A DNA stretch of 64,000 nucleotides from Betaproteobacteria bacterium (GTDB taxonomy: Bacteria; Pseudomonadota; Gammaproteobacteria; Burkholderiales; Burkholderiaceae_C): assembly GCA_016704535.1 (NCBI GenBank), contig JADIZZ010000002.1:372001-436000 (forward strand), written 5' to 3'. Both the position numbers and the translations under genes were made by a program. Below are positions 40,689 to 48,947 of this stretch, piece by piece. The notes under the pieces are model-generated. The model worked only from the letters and a program-made list of their open reading frames with translations. It ran no database searches and was not told the origin of the DNA. Each line of letters starts with the position of its first letter. Position 1 is the stretch's first letter.

Positions 40689-43604
40689 CTAGAACTTGTA
40701 CCCGAGCACCAGGCGGTAGGTGCGCGTGTCGCCGCGGATGCTGTTCGGCTTGCCCAGGTTAGCGTTGTCGCCGCCCACCGCGTTCTGCGGGTTGCCCGGG
40801 CCACCGCCCCAGTCGTCGAAACCACCGTAGTTGGTCTTGTCGAAGAGGTTGAGCACGTCGACACGCAGGCTCAGGCTCTGATCCATGATCTTGAAGGCCT
40901 TGGTCAGGCTGACGTCGACCTGCGTGAAGGAAGGCGCGTCACCCTTGACCGAGATGCACTTGTCCCAGCCCGCCGCGCAGCTGGTGATGCGGCGCGGCAG
41001 GCCGTCGTCCCAGGTCAGCTTGCCGGCCAGCGTCAGGCCCCAGGGCAGCACGGTGTCGGTCATGCCGGCGGCCACCAGGCGGTGCTTGGCGACCAGCGTG
41101 CTGGGGTTCCAACCGCGCACACCTGGCCGGCCATAGGTCCAGTCGAAGATGTCGTTGTTCCATTCCTTGCTGGTCGTCTTGGCGTCGCTGTAGGTGTAGG
41201 CGATGCTGGCCGTCCACCCCGACGCGCGGGTGTAGGGCTTCTCCAGCTTGGCCAGCAACGAATCGGTGCGCGCCTGGCCGACGAAGTCGCCCAGGATCAG
41301 CGTGCCGAAGCCGTTCGGTCCGCCCCACAGCGGGTCGATCGGGCTCTGCGTGGCCCAGCCGCCGTTGGGGTCGCGGTTGCCGCCGAACCAGATGAACTGG
41401 TTCTTGGCGTCGATGCGGCTCAGCGCCACCTCGCCGTTCCACTGGCCCAGCGCCTGGCGCAGGCCGACCGAGAACTGGTCGGCGTAGGGCATCTTGAAGT
41501 CGTTCTTGATGAGCCAGATCTCGCCGCCGGCCTGCGCGTTCTTCTGCAGTTCGTCCAGCGCGTGGTTGGCCATCGTGCGGCTGTAGGAACGGCCCCAGCC
41601 GCCGAAGATCACGTGGCTGCGGTCGCCGGCCACGTCCCAGCTGAAGCCCACGCGGGGCGCGAGTGCGCCCTTGTAGGCCTTGCGCGACCCGCCGGTGCTG
41701 ATGTACTCGTCGATGTTGACGCCGCCCTTGGCCAGCGACTGCGCATAGGTCTGCCCCGCCGGCGGCGTGATGCCCCAGCGCGGGCCGTCCAGGCCCTTCA
41801 ACGCCGTCACGCGGTCGGCCGGCGTGACGTAGTCGTTGTTGAGCATGTTGTCTTCGTAATCCCAGCGCACGCCCAGGTTCAGCTCGACCTGCTTGCTGAT
41901 GGCCCAGTCGTCCTGGAGGTACAGGCCGAACTGCGTGTTGCTGAAGTTCGCCGCCGCGCCGGGAATGGCGCGCGTGATGCGGCATTCGTCGCTGTTGAAC
42001 CCGGCGTTGACGACGTTGGTGCCGGTGCACAGGCTGCCGTTGTAGTAGGGCAGGCCGGTGACGTTGTCGATCAGCGTCTCGACGGTGTCGACGCTTAAGG
42101 CCGTGCCCGACAGCTCGTACTTCATGTTCTTGACCTTCGCGCCCATCTTGAGCACGTGGCCGGCCAGGCCGCTGTAGGTCAGGTCTTCGCTCAGCGAGAC
42201 GCCCTTCTGGCCGCGGTACTGTGCGTTGGGTGAACCGCCCGCGAACACCACGTCGCCCGAGTTCGCCAGCAGCTGCGGCGTGCCGGTCGACACCTTGTAC
42301 TTGATGAAGGGCGTGTTGGCCGCCGACTTCGGGTTCCAGGTGTAGTCCTCGACGCCCAGGCGGGCTTCGCTGAACCAGTCGCCCAGCGACCACTCGTGCT
42401 TCAGGTCGAAGCGCGTCTCGTCGTTGCTGCGCTCGACGTCGTTGCCGGGGATGCTCAGGTCACGGCTCTCGGGCGTGCGGTCGTCCTCGCGGCGCACGCG
42501 GAAGCTGGCGCTCAGGCGCTGGTCGGGCGAAAGCTGGGCGTCGACCTTGCCGAAGAACAGGTGCTCCCTGAAGGTGTCGACCTGGTTGCCCTGGTAGCCG
42601 CGGATCGTGCCCATGATGCCGGCGGTGGCCGGCAGCTTGTTCAGCTCACGCGGGATGATCTGGCGCGAGTCGTCGATGGTCTTGCCGTCGTAGGCGAAGA
42701 AGAAGTGGATCTGGTCGCGCACGATGGGGCCGCCGACGCTGAAGCCGTACTCCTGCTTGCTCGACGAAGGCAGCGAAACGCCCTGCGCTTCGCGCTCCTT
42801 CTCGAACACCGACTTGCTGCGCCAGTTGGTGCCGGTGCGGTCGACGTAGACCTCGCCGGCCAGCGTGTTGCCGCCCGACTTCGTGATGGCCGTGACGGCG
42901 GCGCTGCTGACCTGGTCGTATTCGGCCTTGTAGTTCTGCGTCAGCACGCGGTACTCGGCGATGGCCGACTGCGGGAAGGGGTTGCCGCGTGAGCTGTCCT
43001 GCCCCGACAGGCCGCCGCGCAGGATGTTGTTCTTCTGGCCCACGCCGTCGATGAAGACGTTGACGTGGTCGAAGTTCTGCGAGCCGGCCTGGATCTTGGT
43101 GTTGCCGCTGGCGTCCGAACTGAAGGCCACGCCCGGCGCCAGGTCGACGCTGCTGAGGAAGTTGCGGCTGACCTGCGGCAGCGTCTCGATGAGCCGGCGC
43201 GACACCGCGGTGCCCACCTCGGAGCTGCGCACGTCCTTGCGCTGCGCCGTGCCGGTGACGACGATCTGCTGCGTGTCGCTGACGGCAAGATCGACCGAGG
43301 CCGTCTCGCCCACCGCGACGGTGAGTGTCTCGGTCTTCGTCGCCTTGCCCGGCGTGGCCACGCGCAGCTCGTAGGCGCCCGGCGCCAGGCCGGTGAGCAC
43401 GTAGCTGCCGTCGGCGCGCAGCGTGGCGCGGTAGATGCTGCCGTTGGCCTGGTTGACGGCGCTGACGGTGGTGCCGGCGGTGGCACCGGCGATCTGCCCC
43501 TTGATGGTGGCGGTGCTGAGCTGGGCCTGGGCGGCGCCGGCCAGGGCCATCACCACGGCGGCGGCCAGGGCGTGGCGGGTGAAGTCACGGGTCTTGCGTT
43601 TCAT
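40689..43604 (-). CDS. TonB-dependent receptor, Oar-like, carbohydrate-uptake type
   Basis: A 971-residue outer-membrane receptor. Signal peptide RHALAAAVVMALAGAAQA is followed by a carboxypeptidase-regulatory-like beta domain at ~30-115 (TIKGQIAGATAGTTV, LTGLAPGAYELRV), a plug domain (QQIVVTGTAQRKDV, NVFIDGV) and a beta-barrel ending in the aromatic LGYKF. Oar-like receptors of this type accompany LacI regulators in proteobacterial polysaccharide loci. Start MKRKTRD is preferred because AGGAG lies nine bases upstream; an earlier ATG abuts the ribosome site. It would move the oligosaccharides made by the surface or periplasmic glucanase into the periplasm. Confidence 0.93.
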   Translation of the reverse strand: MKRKTRDFTRHALAAAVVMALAGAAQAQLSTATIKGQIAGATAGTTVSAVNQANGSIYRATLRADGSYVLTGLAPGAYELRVATPGKATKTETLTVAVGETASVDLAVSDTQQIVVTGTAQRKDVRSSEVGTAVSRRLIETLPQVSRNFLSSVDLAPGVAFSSDASGNTKIQAGSQNFDHVNVFIDGVGQKNNILRGGLSGQDSSRGNPFPQSAIAEYRVLTQNYKAEYDQVSSAAVTAITKSGGNTLAGEVYVDRTGTNWRSKSVFEKEREAQGVSLPSSSKQEYGFSVGGPIVRDQIHFFFAYDGKTIDDSRQIIPRELNKLPATAGIMGTIRGYQGNQVDTFREHLFFGKVDAQLSPDQRLSASFRVRREDDRTPESRDLSIPGNDVERSNDETRFDLKHEWSLGDWFSEARLGVEDYTWNPKSAANTPFIKYKVSTGTPQLLANSGDVVFAGGSPNAQYRGQKGVSLSEDLTYSGLAGHVLKMGAKVKNMKYELSGTALSVDTVETLIDNVTGLPYYNGSLCTGTNVVNAGFNSDECRITRAIPGAAANFSNTQFGLYLQDDWAISKQVELNLGVRWDYEDNMLNNDYVTPADRVTALKGLDGPRWGITPPAGQTYAQSLAKGGVNIDEYISTGGSRKAYKGALAPRVGFSWDVAGDRSHVIFGGWGRSYSRTMANHALDELQKNAQAGGEIWLIKNDFKMPYADQFSVGLRQALGQWNGEVALSRIDAKNQFIWFGGNRDPNGGWATQSPIDPLWGGPNGFGTLILGDFVGQARTDSLLAKLEKPYTRASGWTASIAYTYSDAKTTSKEWNNDIFDWTYGRPGVRGWNPSTLVAKHRLVAAGMTDTVLPWGLTLAGKLTWDDGLPRRITSCAAGWDKCISVKGDAPSFTQVDVSLTKAFKIMDQSLSLRVDVLNLFDKTNYGGFDDWGGGPGNPQNAVGGDNANLGKPNSIRGDTRTYRLVLGYKF

Positions 43605-43647
43605 GTTTGTCATCTCCTAGTCTTGGTCTCGGGCTCGGATCGGTTCG

Positions 43648-43665
43648 GGGGCCTTGGCGGGCCCC
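43648..43665. promoter_or_regulatory. Hairpin between the LacI and TonB-receptor genes
   Basis: GGGGCC-TTGGCG-GGCCCC is a perfect 6-bp GC stem in the 95-bp gap. It could limit read-through from the lacI-type gene or protect the receptor mRNA 5' end. On the minus strand no T-run follows. Confidence 0.4.
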
Positions 43666-43699
43666 GTTCTTCTTCAACACGGGGGTTCGGTACGGGGAC

Positions 43700-44731
43700 T
43701 CAATGCGGCGGTGCGGCGCGTGGCGAACGGGGCTGTGGCGGCGGGCCGGCGCCGCAGGAGCGGCGCACCACCAGTTCCACCGGCGTCACCACGGTGTGCG
43801 TGGCCTGGGTGGCGGGGGCCTCGACGGCCTTGACGAGCGCATCCAGTGCGGCGGCGCCCAGGGCGGCGATGGGCACGCGGATGGTGGTCAGCGCAGGCGT
43901 GACGTAGCGCGCGATGGGAATGTCGTCGAAGCCGACCACCGCGATGTCGTCGGGCACGCGCAGCCCGGCCTCGTGCAGCGCGGCCATGCAGCCCACGGCC
44001 ATCATGTCGTTGGCGGCGAACACGGCGTCGGGGCGCGGCTTGTGGTTGGCGATGCGGCGGCCGGCGGCCCAGCCGGCTTCTTCGCTGAAGTCGCCGTCGA
44101 AGACCATTTCGCGCATGCCGGGTTTCAGGCCGGCGCGGTAGCCGGCCAGGCGCTGCGCGGCTTCATCGTTGCCCTGCGCGCCGGTGATGAAGGCCACGCG
44201 CTGGCGGCCGCTGGCCACGAGGTGGCGCGTCATCGTGGTGGCGCCGCCGAGGTTGTCGATGACGAAGCTGGCGTGGTCTTCGAGGTCGATGCCGCTGTTC
44301 AGCAGCACGGCGGGCAGGCTGCCGGGCAGGTTGTGACGCAGGAAATCGGCGTCGGCGTGCGGCGACATCACCAGCAGCCCGTCGACACGCCCGTTCATCG
44401 CGCGCAGCGCGGCGGCGGCCTCGTCGGCGTTGCCGTGGCTGCTGCTCACCAGCAGGTGCAGGCCGCGGGCGCGCGCGGCCTGGTCGATGCCGCGGATGAG
44501 TTCGCTGAAGTATTCGCCGTGCAGGTCGGGCAGCAGCGCGCCGATGGTGTCGGTGCGCCGCGTGATCAGGCTGCGCGCCGCGCCCGACGGCGTGAAGCGC
44601 AGCGCGCGGGCGGCGTCCTCGATGCGCTGGCGGGTCTCGGGCAGCACGTTGGTGGCGCCGTTCAGCGCTCGCGAGACTGTGGCCACCGAGACCCCGGCGG
44701 CGCGTGCCACGTCACGGATGGTGGCGGGCAT
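43700..44731 (-). CDS. LacI-family transcriptional regulator of the glucan locus
   Basis: A 343-residue LacI repressor. The N-terminal HTH is ATIRDVARAAGVSVATVSRALNG and the hinge helix RFTPSGAARSL, followed by a sugar-binding core (TIGALLPDLHGEYFSELIRGIDQAARARG, DAVFAANDMMAVGCMAALHEAGLRVPDDIAVVGFDDIPIARY). It is placed between the beta-glucosidase gene and the receptor gene. Likely operators are the three TGTAAWSGTTTTCA-like sites around the beta-glucosidase gene, one of them 66 bp upstream of this start, implying autoregulation. The inducer is presumably a short glucan. Confidence 0.93.
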   Translation of the reverse strand: MPATIRDVARAAGVSVATVSRALNGATNVLPETRQRIEDAARALRFTPSGAARSLITRRTDTIGALLPDLHGEYFSELIRGIDQAARARGLHLLVSSSHGNADEAAAALRAMNGRVDGLLVMSPHADADFLRHNLPGSLPAVLLNSGIDLEDHASFVIDNLGGATTMTRHLVASGRQRVAFITGAQGNDEAAQRLAGYRAGLKPGMREMVFDGDFSEEAGWAAGRRIANHKPRPDAVFAANDMMAVGCMAALHEAGLRVPDDIAVVGFDDIPIARYVTPALTTIRVPIAALGAAALDALVKAVEAPATQATHTVVTPVELVVRRSCGAGPPPQPRSPRAAPPH

Positions 44732-44796
44732 GGCTCAGGAGCCGGTGGCCGGACAAGGGGGTGGAAACCGGGGCGGAAACGTCGACATGGCGCTCA

Positions 44797-44810
44797 TGTA
44801 AAGGTTTTCA
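44797..44810. promoter_or_regulatory. LacI-type operator 1 (upstream of the regulator gene)
   Basis: TGTAAAGGTTTTCA is an imperfect palindrome 65 bp before the LacI start. It shares 12 of 14 positions with the site at 44840-44853. Confidence 0.6.
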
Positions 44811-44839
44811 CGATTGGATACGGCCGGCTCGGCGATGGA

Positions 44840-44853
44840 TGTAATCGTTTTCA
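44840..44853. promoter_or_regulatory. LacI-type operator 2 (upstream of the regulator gene)
   Basis: TGTAATCGTTTTCA is the exact reverse complement of the site at 46293-46306 upstream of the beta-glucosidase gene. It sits 30 bp from site 1, so cooperative binding is possible. Confidence 0.68.
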
Positions 44854-44887
44854 CTGATCGCCGTGGCGCGCCGGCCACGGCATCGGC

Positions 44888-46252
44888 TCAGGCCGGTGGC
44901 GCCACCTCGGCCAGGTCCGCGCCGTGGCGCGCGATGAGCTGGGCGTACCACCGCGCGCTGGCCTTGGGCGTGCGCTGCAGGGTCTGGAAGTCGACGTGCA
45001 CGAGGCCGAAGCGCTTGGCAAACCCGTGCGCCCATTCCAGGTTGTCGAGCAGTGACCAGGCGCAGTAGCCGCGCACGTCGGCGCCCTGGGCGATGGCCGA
45101 CTGCACCGCCGCCAGGTGCGTGCGCAGGTAGTGCACACGCAGCGGGTCGTCGATGCGGCCCTCGATGGTGTGTGGCGGGTCGTAGAAGGCGGCGCCGTTT
45201 TCCGTCACGTAGAGCGGCAGGCCGCCGTAGCGCTGGTGCATCCACAGCAGCGTGTCGGCCAGGCTCTGCGGGTGCAGTTCCCAGCCGGTCTCGGTATAGA
45301 TCGCGCCGGGCTGGCGCACCGGCACGGCCTTCACCGGCCAGCCGGCCGGGTCGGCCTGCACCACGGCGCGGGTGTAGTAGTTCAGGCCCAGCCAGTCGAC
45401 GGGCGTCTTCAGCGCCTCGACCTCGGCGTCGGGCCAGTCGGGCCAGCTGGCGCCGAAGACCTCGCGCAGTTCGTCGGGGTAGCGGCCCAGCAGCGTGGGG
45501 TCGAGATACTGGCGGTTCATGTAGGCGTCGGCCAGCGCCGCGGCGTGGCGGTCGGCCCCGGTGGCACCGGGAGCCAGGTGCTTGGGCTCGATGTTCACGA
45601 CGAGCCCGATCTGGTGCCTGCCCATCGCGCGGTAGGCGCGCACCGCGGCAGCGTGCGCCTGCAGCTGGCGGTGTGCGGCCACGGCGGCCTCGTGCGCGCA
45701 GCGGTGGCCTGGCGCCAGCACGCCGTGCATGTAGCCGCCGTCGGCCACCACCCAGGGTTCGTTGATCGTGGCCCACAGCGGCACGCGGTCGTCGAGCGCG
45801 CGGTACATCACGGCCGCGTAGTCGGCGAACCAGTGCGCGATGTCGGGGTTGAGCCAGCCGCCCCGGTCATCCAGCGCCTGCGGAAGGTCCCAGTGGTAGA
45901 GCGTGGCCAGCGGTGTGATGCCGGCGGCCAGCAGGGCGTCCACCAGCCTTTCGTAAAAGCCCAGCCCGGCGGCGTTCACCGGGCCCCGGCCCTCCGGCAG
46001 CACCCGACCCCAGTTGATACTGAAGCGGTAGGCGGTGAGACCCAGGTCCTTCATCAGCGCCACGTCGTCGTGCATGCGGCGGTAGTGGTCGCAGGCGACG
46101 TCGCCGGAGTCGCCGCCAGCGATGCGGCCGGGCGTGCGCGCGAAGCGCTGCCAGATGCTGGGGCCGGCGCCATCGGCCAGCGGCGATCCCTCTATCTGGT
46201 GGGCGGATGTGGCGCAACCCCACAGGAAGCCGGGAGGGAAGGCCGGGTTCAT
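44888..46252 (-). CDS. GH1 beta-glucosidase
   Basis: A 454-residue family 1 glycoside hydrolase without signal, hence cytoplasmic. FPPGFLWGCATSAHQIEG opens the TIM barrel. The acid/base is Glu165 in ATINEPW and the nucleophile Glu351 in YVTENGAAF. INWGRVLPEGRG and GYCAWSLLDNLEWAHGFAKRFGLVHVD are further hallmarks. It would split sophorose or other short beta-glucosides from the phosphorylase step into glucose. Start ATG 46252 follows AGAGG; the upstream ATG at 46273 is less well placed. First gene of the locus, with a LacI-type operator 40 bp upstream. Confidence 0.95.
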   Translation of the reverse strand: MNPAFPPGFLWGCATSAHQIEGSPLADGAGPSIWQRFARTPGRIAGGDSGDVACDHYRRMHDDVALMKDLGLTAYRFSINWGRVLPEGRGPVNAAGLGFYERLVDALLAAGITPLATLYHWDLPQALDDRGGWLNPDIAHWFADYAAVMYRALDDRVPLWATINEPWVVADGGYMHGVLAPGHRCAHEAAVAAHRQLQAHAAAVRAYRAMGRHQIGLVVNIEPKHLAPGATGADRHAAALADAYMNRQYLDPTLLGRYPDELREVFGASWPDWPDAEVEALKTPVDWLGLNYYTRAVVQADPAGWPVKAVPVRQPGAIYTETGWELHPQSLADTLLWMHQRYGGLPLYVTENGAAFYDPPHTIEGRIDDPLRVHYLRTHLAAVQSAIAQGADVRGYCAWSLLDNLEWAHGFAKRFGLVHVDFQTLQRTPKASARWYAQLIARHGADLAEVAPPA

Positions 46253-46292
46253 GCGGGGTGCCTCTGAGCGCAATGCATCAAATAACTCGACA

Positions 46293-46306
46293 TGAAAACG
46301 ATTACA
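46293..46306. promoter_or_regulatory. LacI-type operator 3 (upstream of the GH1 gene)
   Basis: TGAAAACGATTACA, an exact reverse complement of the site at 44840-44853, lies 40 bp before the GH1 start. Its identity to the site before the regulator gene argues for a shared LacI regulon. I see no clear -35/-10 pair beside it. Confidence 0.68.
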
Positions 46307-46506
46307 TGACGGTATTCGGAGCGTTGCACACTGTCAATCGGGGTTGGGCTGGGGGGAGAGGCCGGGCTGCGGCAGCGGCCGGGACGAACCCACGGCAAAA
46401 CCGCAAGGCCATCGGATCCCTGGGCATCAAGCGTCGGGCCGGCGTGAGGCAGCGTCCTGGGGGCAAGAGCCTGAATCACCACCCGTCAAGCCCATGGGCG
46501 CCGCGG

Positions 46507-46581
46507 TGGTGCGACCGGCAGGAATCGAACCTGCGACGTGGCCTTCGGAGGGCCGCATGATATCCACTTCACCACGGTCGC
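46507..46581 (-). tRNA. tRNA-Arg (anticodon CCG)
   Basis: The minus strand from 46581 begins GCGACCG and closes with CGGTCGC plus discriminator A and an encoded CCA (46507-46509). The acceptor stem is 7 bp and perfect. The T-arm is GCAGGTTCGATTCCTGC, and the anticodon loop reads CTCCGAA, giving anticodon CCG for the CGG codon. The anticodon stem has one C-A mismatch at its outer pair. It reads CGG, a codon suited to a GC-rich genome. Confidence 0.93.
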
Positions 46582-46595
46582 GTGGTCAGCCGAGC

Positions 46596-46601
46596 ATTCT
46601 A
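46596..46601 (-). promoter_or_regulatory. -10 box of tRNA-Arg
   Basis: On the minus strand TAGAAT ends 14 bases before the tRNA 5' end, a plausible distance for initiation of the precursor. No convincing -35 is seen. Confidence 0.45.
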
Positions 46602-46668
46602 GCGCCGGGGGTGGTGAGGCCTGCGACGCGACCTCGGGGCATGACGGACCGGTCGGGGGCCGGCGCCT

Positions 46669-46674
46669 ATAATC
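46669..46674 (+). promoter_or_regulatory. -10 box of the cytochrome c gene
   Basis: A consensus TATAAT lies 61 bases before the ATG at 46736, in the context GCGCCTATAATCCGCC. The -35 is weak (ATGACG about 21 bp upstream). Confidence 0.55.
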
Positions 46675-46735
46675 CGCCGGCTTTTTACCCCCCGGGGCAA
46701 GCGCCTCATCCTCTCCGAATGCACCCGAGCCCCCC

Positions 46736-47275
46736 ATGAGCGACCCGCACGACACCGCCCACGAACCGAACCCCGAAGGCCCGATCAGGACGCCCAAGCA
46801 ACTGATCCTGGCCGTGCTCGCTTCGTTCATCGTGCCCATCGTCGGCATCGTGCTGCTCGTCAACTACGTCGACTTCGGCGGCAAGCCCGGCGCCGGCAGC
46901 GACGGCATGAGCGAAGAAGCCGTGGCGCTGCGCCTGCAACCCGTGGGCACGGTGAAGCTGGGCGAGGCTCTGGTGCCCGGCGCATTGCGCAGCGGCGAGC
47001 AGGTCTACACCGCAGTCTGCGGCGCCTGCCACACGGCCGGCGTGGTGGGGGCGCCCAAGTCGGGCGACGAAGCCGCCTGGGCGCCGCGCATCAAGACCGG
47101 CTACGAGGCGCTGCTGAACTCGGCGCTGAAGGGCAAGGGCGCGATGGCGGCGCAGGGCGGCGGACAGTACAAGGACGTCGAGATCGCTCGTGCGGTGGTC
47201 TACATGTCCAACAAGGCGGGCGCGAAGTTCGACGAACCCAAGGCGCCGGAAGCCGCTGCCAGCGCGGCGAAGTGA
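46736..47275 (+). CDS. Membrane-anchored cytochrome c (c5-like)
   Basis: A 179-residue protein with an N-terminal cytoplasmic tail, one membrane anchor (QLILAVLASFIVPIVGIVLLVNYV, ~22-45) and a periplasmic haem domain. The haem motif is CGACH in SGEQVYTAVCGACHTAGVVGAPK; a candidate axial Met lies in GKGAMAAQGGG or YMSNKAG. Members of this c5/c555-like group carry electrons to or from terminal oxidases in Burkholderiales. The C-terminal Ala-rich tail is low complexity. Monocistronic, with a consensus -10 and an intrinsic terminator. Confidence 0.9.
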   Translation: MSDPHDTAHEPNPEGPIRTPKQLILAVLASFIVPIVGIVLLVNYVDFGGKPGAGSDGMSEEAVALRLQPVGTVKLGEALVPGALRSGEQVYTAVCGACHTAGVVGAPKSGDEAAWAPRIKTGYEALLNSALKGKGAMAAQGGGQYKDVEIARAVVYMSNKAGAKFDEPKAPEAAASAAK

Positions 47276-47303
47276 GACCGGCGCCACGGCGCCTCAGCGA
47301 TAC

Positions 47304-47326
47304 GGCCGCCTGCGGGCGGCCTTTTT
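47304..47326 (+). terminator. Intrinsic terminator of the cytochrome c gene
   Basis: GGCCGCC-TGCG-GGCGGCC is a perfect 7-bp stem followed by TTTTT, 28 bases after the stop codon. It lies 13 bp from the convergent unknown gene. Confidence 0.85.
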
Positions 47327-47339
47327 GCGGGCGCGGTCG

Positions 47340-47876
47340 CTACGGGGCCGGCCGCAACACGTAGCCGAAGCGCGCCGGCATCGCGGCGAACGCCATCTCG
47401 GCGGGCTGCCACGCGCCGGCCTCCACGGCCTGCGCGGCGATGCCCATGTCCAGCGTGTGCACGATGCCGTAACCCAGGTCGGTGTGCAGGAAGAGGCGGC
47501 CGTGCTCGTCGAGCCAGCTGCCCTGCACCGCCGCCGGCAGCCCGGTGTGGCTGTGTACGCTCCAGACGGGCACGGCGCCTTCGGCCGCCGCGTCCACGCG
47601 CCACACCCAGGGTGCGGCCTCGAGTTCGACGTAGACGCGCTGCGGTCCGTTCTGGAAGAACCAGGCGCCGTCGTGGTCGTGGCCGTAGTTGCGCTCGATG
47701 AAGGCCCGCAGCTTGTCGTGTTCGATGCGGCTGCCCTTGACCTGCGGAAACGGCCCGGTGGCCTGGATGCGTTCGTCGCGCATGAACCAGTTGCCGCGCG
47801 CGTCCAGCGCCAGCCAGCCGTGGCAGTGCGGCACCTTGGGCCACTTCCGCAGTGCGGCTTCGACGATGGCGTCCAT
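47340..47876 (-). CDS. Conserved protein of unknown function (DUF2946-like size class not assigned)
   Basis: A 178-residue soluble protein without signal. It begins MDAIVEAALRKWPKVPHCHGWLALDARGNWFMRDERIQ and contains FIERNYGHDHDGAWFFQNGPQRVYVELE and PWVWRV, a His/Trp-rich pattern that looks well conserved rather than random. I do not recognise its family number or function. It is the last gene of the operon that begins with purU, 18 bp after the YheT-like hydrolase gene. Possible metal binding by CHGW and YGHDHDG is a guess. Confidence 0.72.
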   Translation of the reverse strand: MDAIVEAALRKWPKVPHCHGWLALDARGNWFMRDERIQATGPFPQVKGSRIEHDKLRAFIERNYGHDHDGAWFFQNGPQRVYVELEAAPWVWRVDAAAEGAVPVWSVHSHTGLPAAVQGSWLDEHGRLFLHTDLGYGIVHTLDMGIAAQAVEAGAWQPAEMAFAAMPARFGYVLRPAP

Positions 47877-47894
47877 GATCGCGACCTTACGCCT

Positions 47895-48917
47895 TCAGCA
47901 ATGGTCTGCCAGCCACGCCGCCACGGCCTGCGGCATGCCCAGCACATGGCCCGGCGGGCCGCCGTGCGGGAAGCCGACATGCCCACCCTGCGCCGGCTGC
48001 CACAGCGTGACCTGGCGTCCCACGTGCGCCGCGCCGGGCAGCGAGTGGCCGGGCACGAAGGGGTCGTTGCGGGCGTTGAGGACGAGCGCCGGGATGCGGA
48101 TGCGCGCCAGGTGCGGCTTGGCCGAGGCGCGCTGCCAGTAGTCCGGCGTGTCGCGGAAGCCGTGCAGCGGCGCCGTGAAGACGTTGTCGAACTCGAACAG
48201 CGTTCGCGCGTCGGCCAGCTTGTCGCGGTCGAACAGCCCCGGGTGCTGTCGCCACTTGGCCAGCGCACGCGGTTTCATCGTGCGCAGAAACATGCGCGAA
48301 TAGACGAGCCAGTTGAAGCCGCTGTCGATGGCGCGGCCGGCGGCGGCCAGATCGATGGGCGAGCACACGGCGGCGACGGCGGCCGCGGTCGCCGCCGCGC
48401 TGTCGCCGGCCTCCTGCGCCCAGCGCAGCAGCGCGTTGCCGCCCAGCGAGATGCCCACCACCAGCAGCGGTGCCGCGCTGCCGGCGCGCAGGCGCTGCAG
48501 GATCCAGCCGATCTCCTCGAAGTCACCCGAGTGGTACGCGCGCGGCGCCAGGTTCAGTTCACCCGAGCAGCCGCGGAAGTGCGGCACGCTGTAGTCCCAG
48601 CCGCGCTGCCGCGCCACGGTGGCGAAGGCCTGCGCGTACTGGCTGGCGCTGCTGCCTTCCAGGCCGTGGAAGAGCACCAGGTGTCGCTGCGCGACATCGG
48701 GCACGAGGTGGTGCGGGGCGGCCTCGGACGTCGCCGTGGCCAAGAGCGGCGCCGGGCGCTGCAGGTGGTCGACGTCGATGAAGTCGCCATCGGGCGTCGT
48801 CCAGCGTTCACGCGTGAACCGCGGCGGCGGGCCGAGATGGCGGCGGGCGCGCGTGGCGGCCCAGATGGTCTGCAGGTTGCCGCCGGGCAGCCAGGGTGGC
48901 GCCTGGTAGGCCTTCAC
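47895..48917 (-). CDS. YheT-family alpha/beta hydrolase
   Basis: A 340-residue hydrolase of the YheT/EMB8 group. YQAPPWLPGGNLQTIWAA is the family's N-terminal signature. LFHGLEGSSASQYAQAFA carries the oxyanion strand, VVGISLGGNALLRWAQE the Ser nucleophile elbow, and LNARNDPFVPGHSLP and GGHVGFPHG the Asp and His regions. The reaction is unknown for most members; esterase activity is inferred. Start GTG 48917. In an operon with the NTF2-like gene 30 bp upstream. Confidence 0.9.
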   Translation of the reverse strand: MKAYQAPPWLPGGNLQTIWAATRARRHLGPPPRFTRERWTTPDGDFIDVDHLQRPAPLLATATSEAAPHHLVPDVAQRHLVLFHGLEGSSASQYAQAFATVARQRGWDYSVPHFRGCSGELNLAPRAYHSGDFEEIGWILQRLRAGSAAPLLVVGISLGGNALLRWAQEAGDSAAATAAAVAAVCSPIDLAAAGRAIDSGFNWLVYSRMFLRTMKPRALAKWRQHPGLFDRDKLADARTLFEFDNVFTAPLHGFRDTPDYWQRASAKPHLARIRIPALVLNARNDPFVPGHSLPGAAHVGRQVTLWQPAQGGHVGFPHGGPPGHVLGMPQAVAAWLADHC

Positions 48918-48947
48918 GGTGGCGACGCGGGCGGGTTGCCGACCAGC

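Noticed and set aside
39963..42098. Plus-strand 711-codon frame opposite the GH144 and TonB-receptor genes
   Set aside because: It spans the junction of two real minus-strand genes, so it cannot be a conserved protein.
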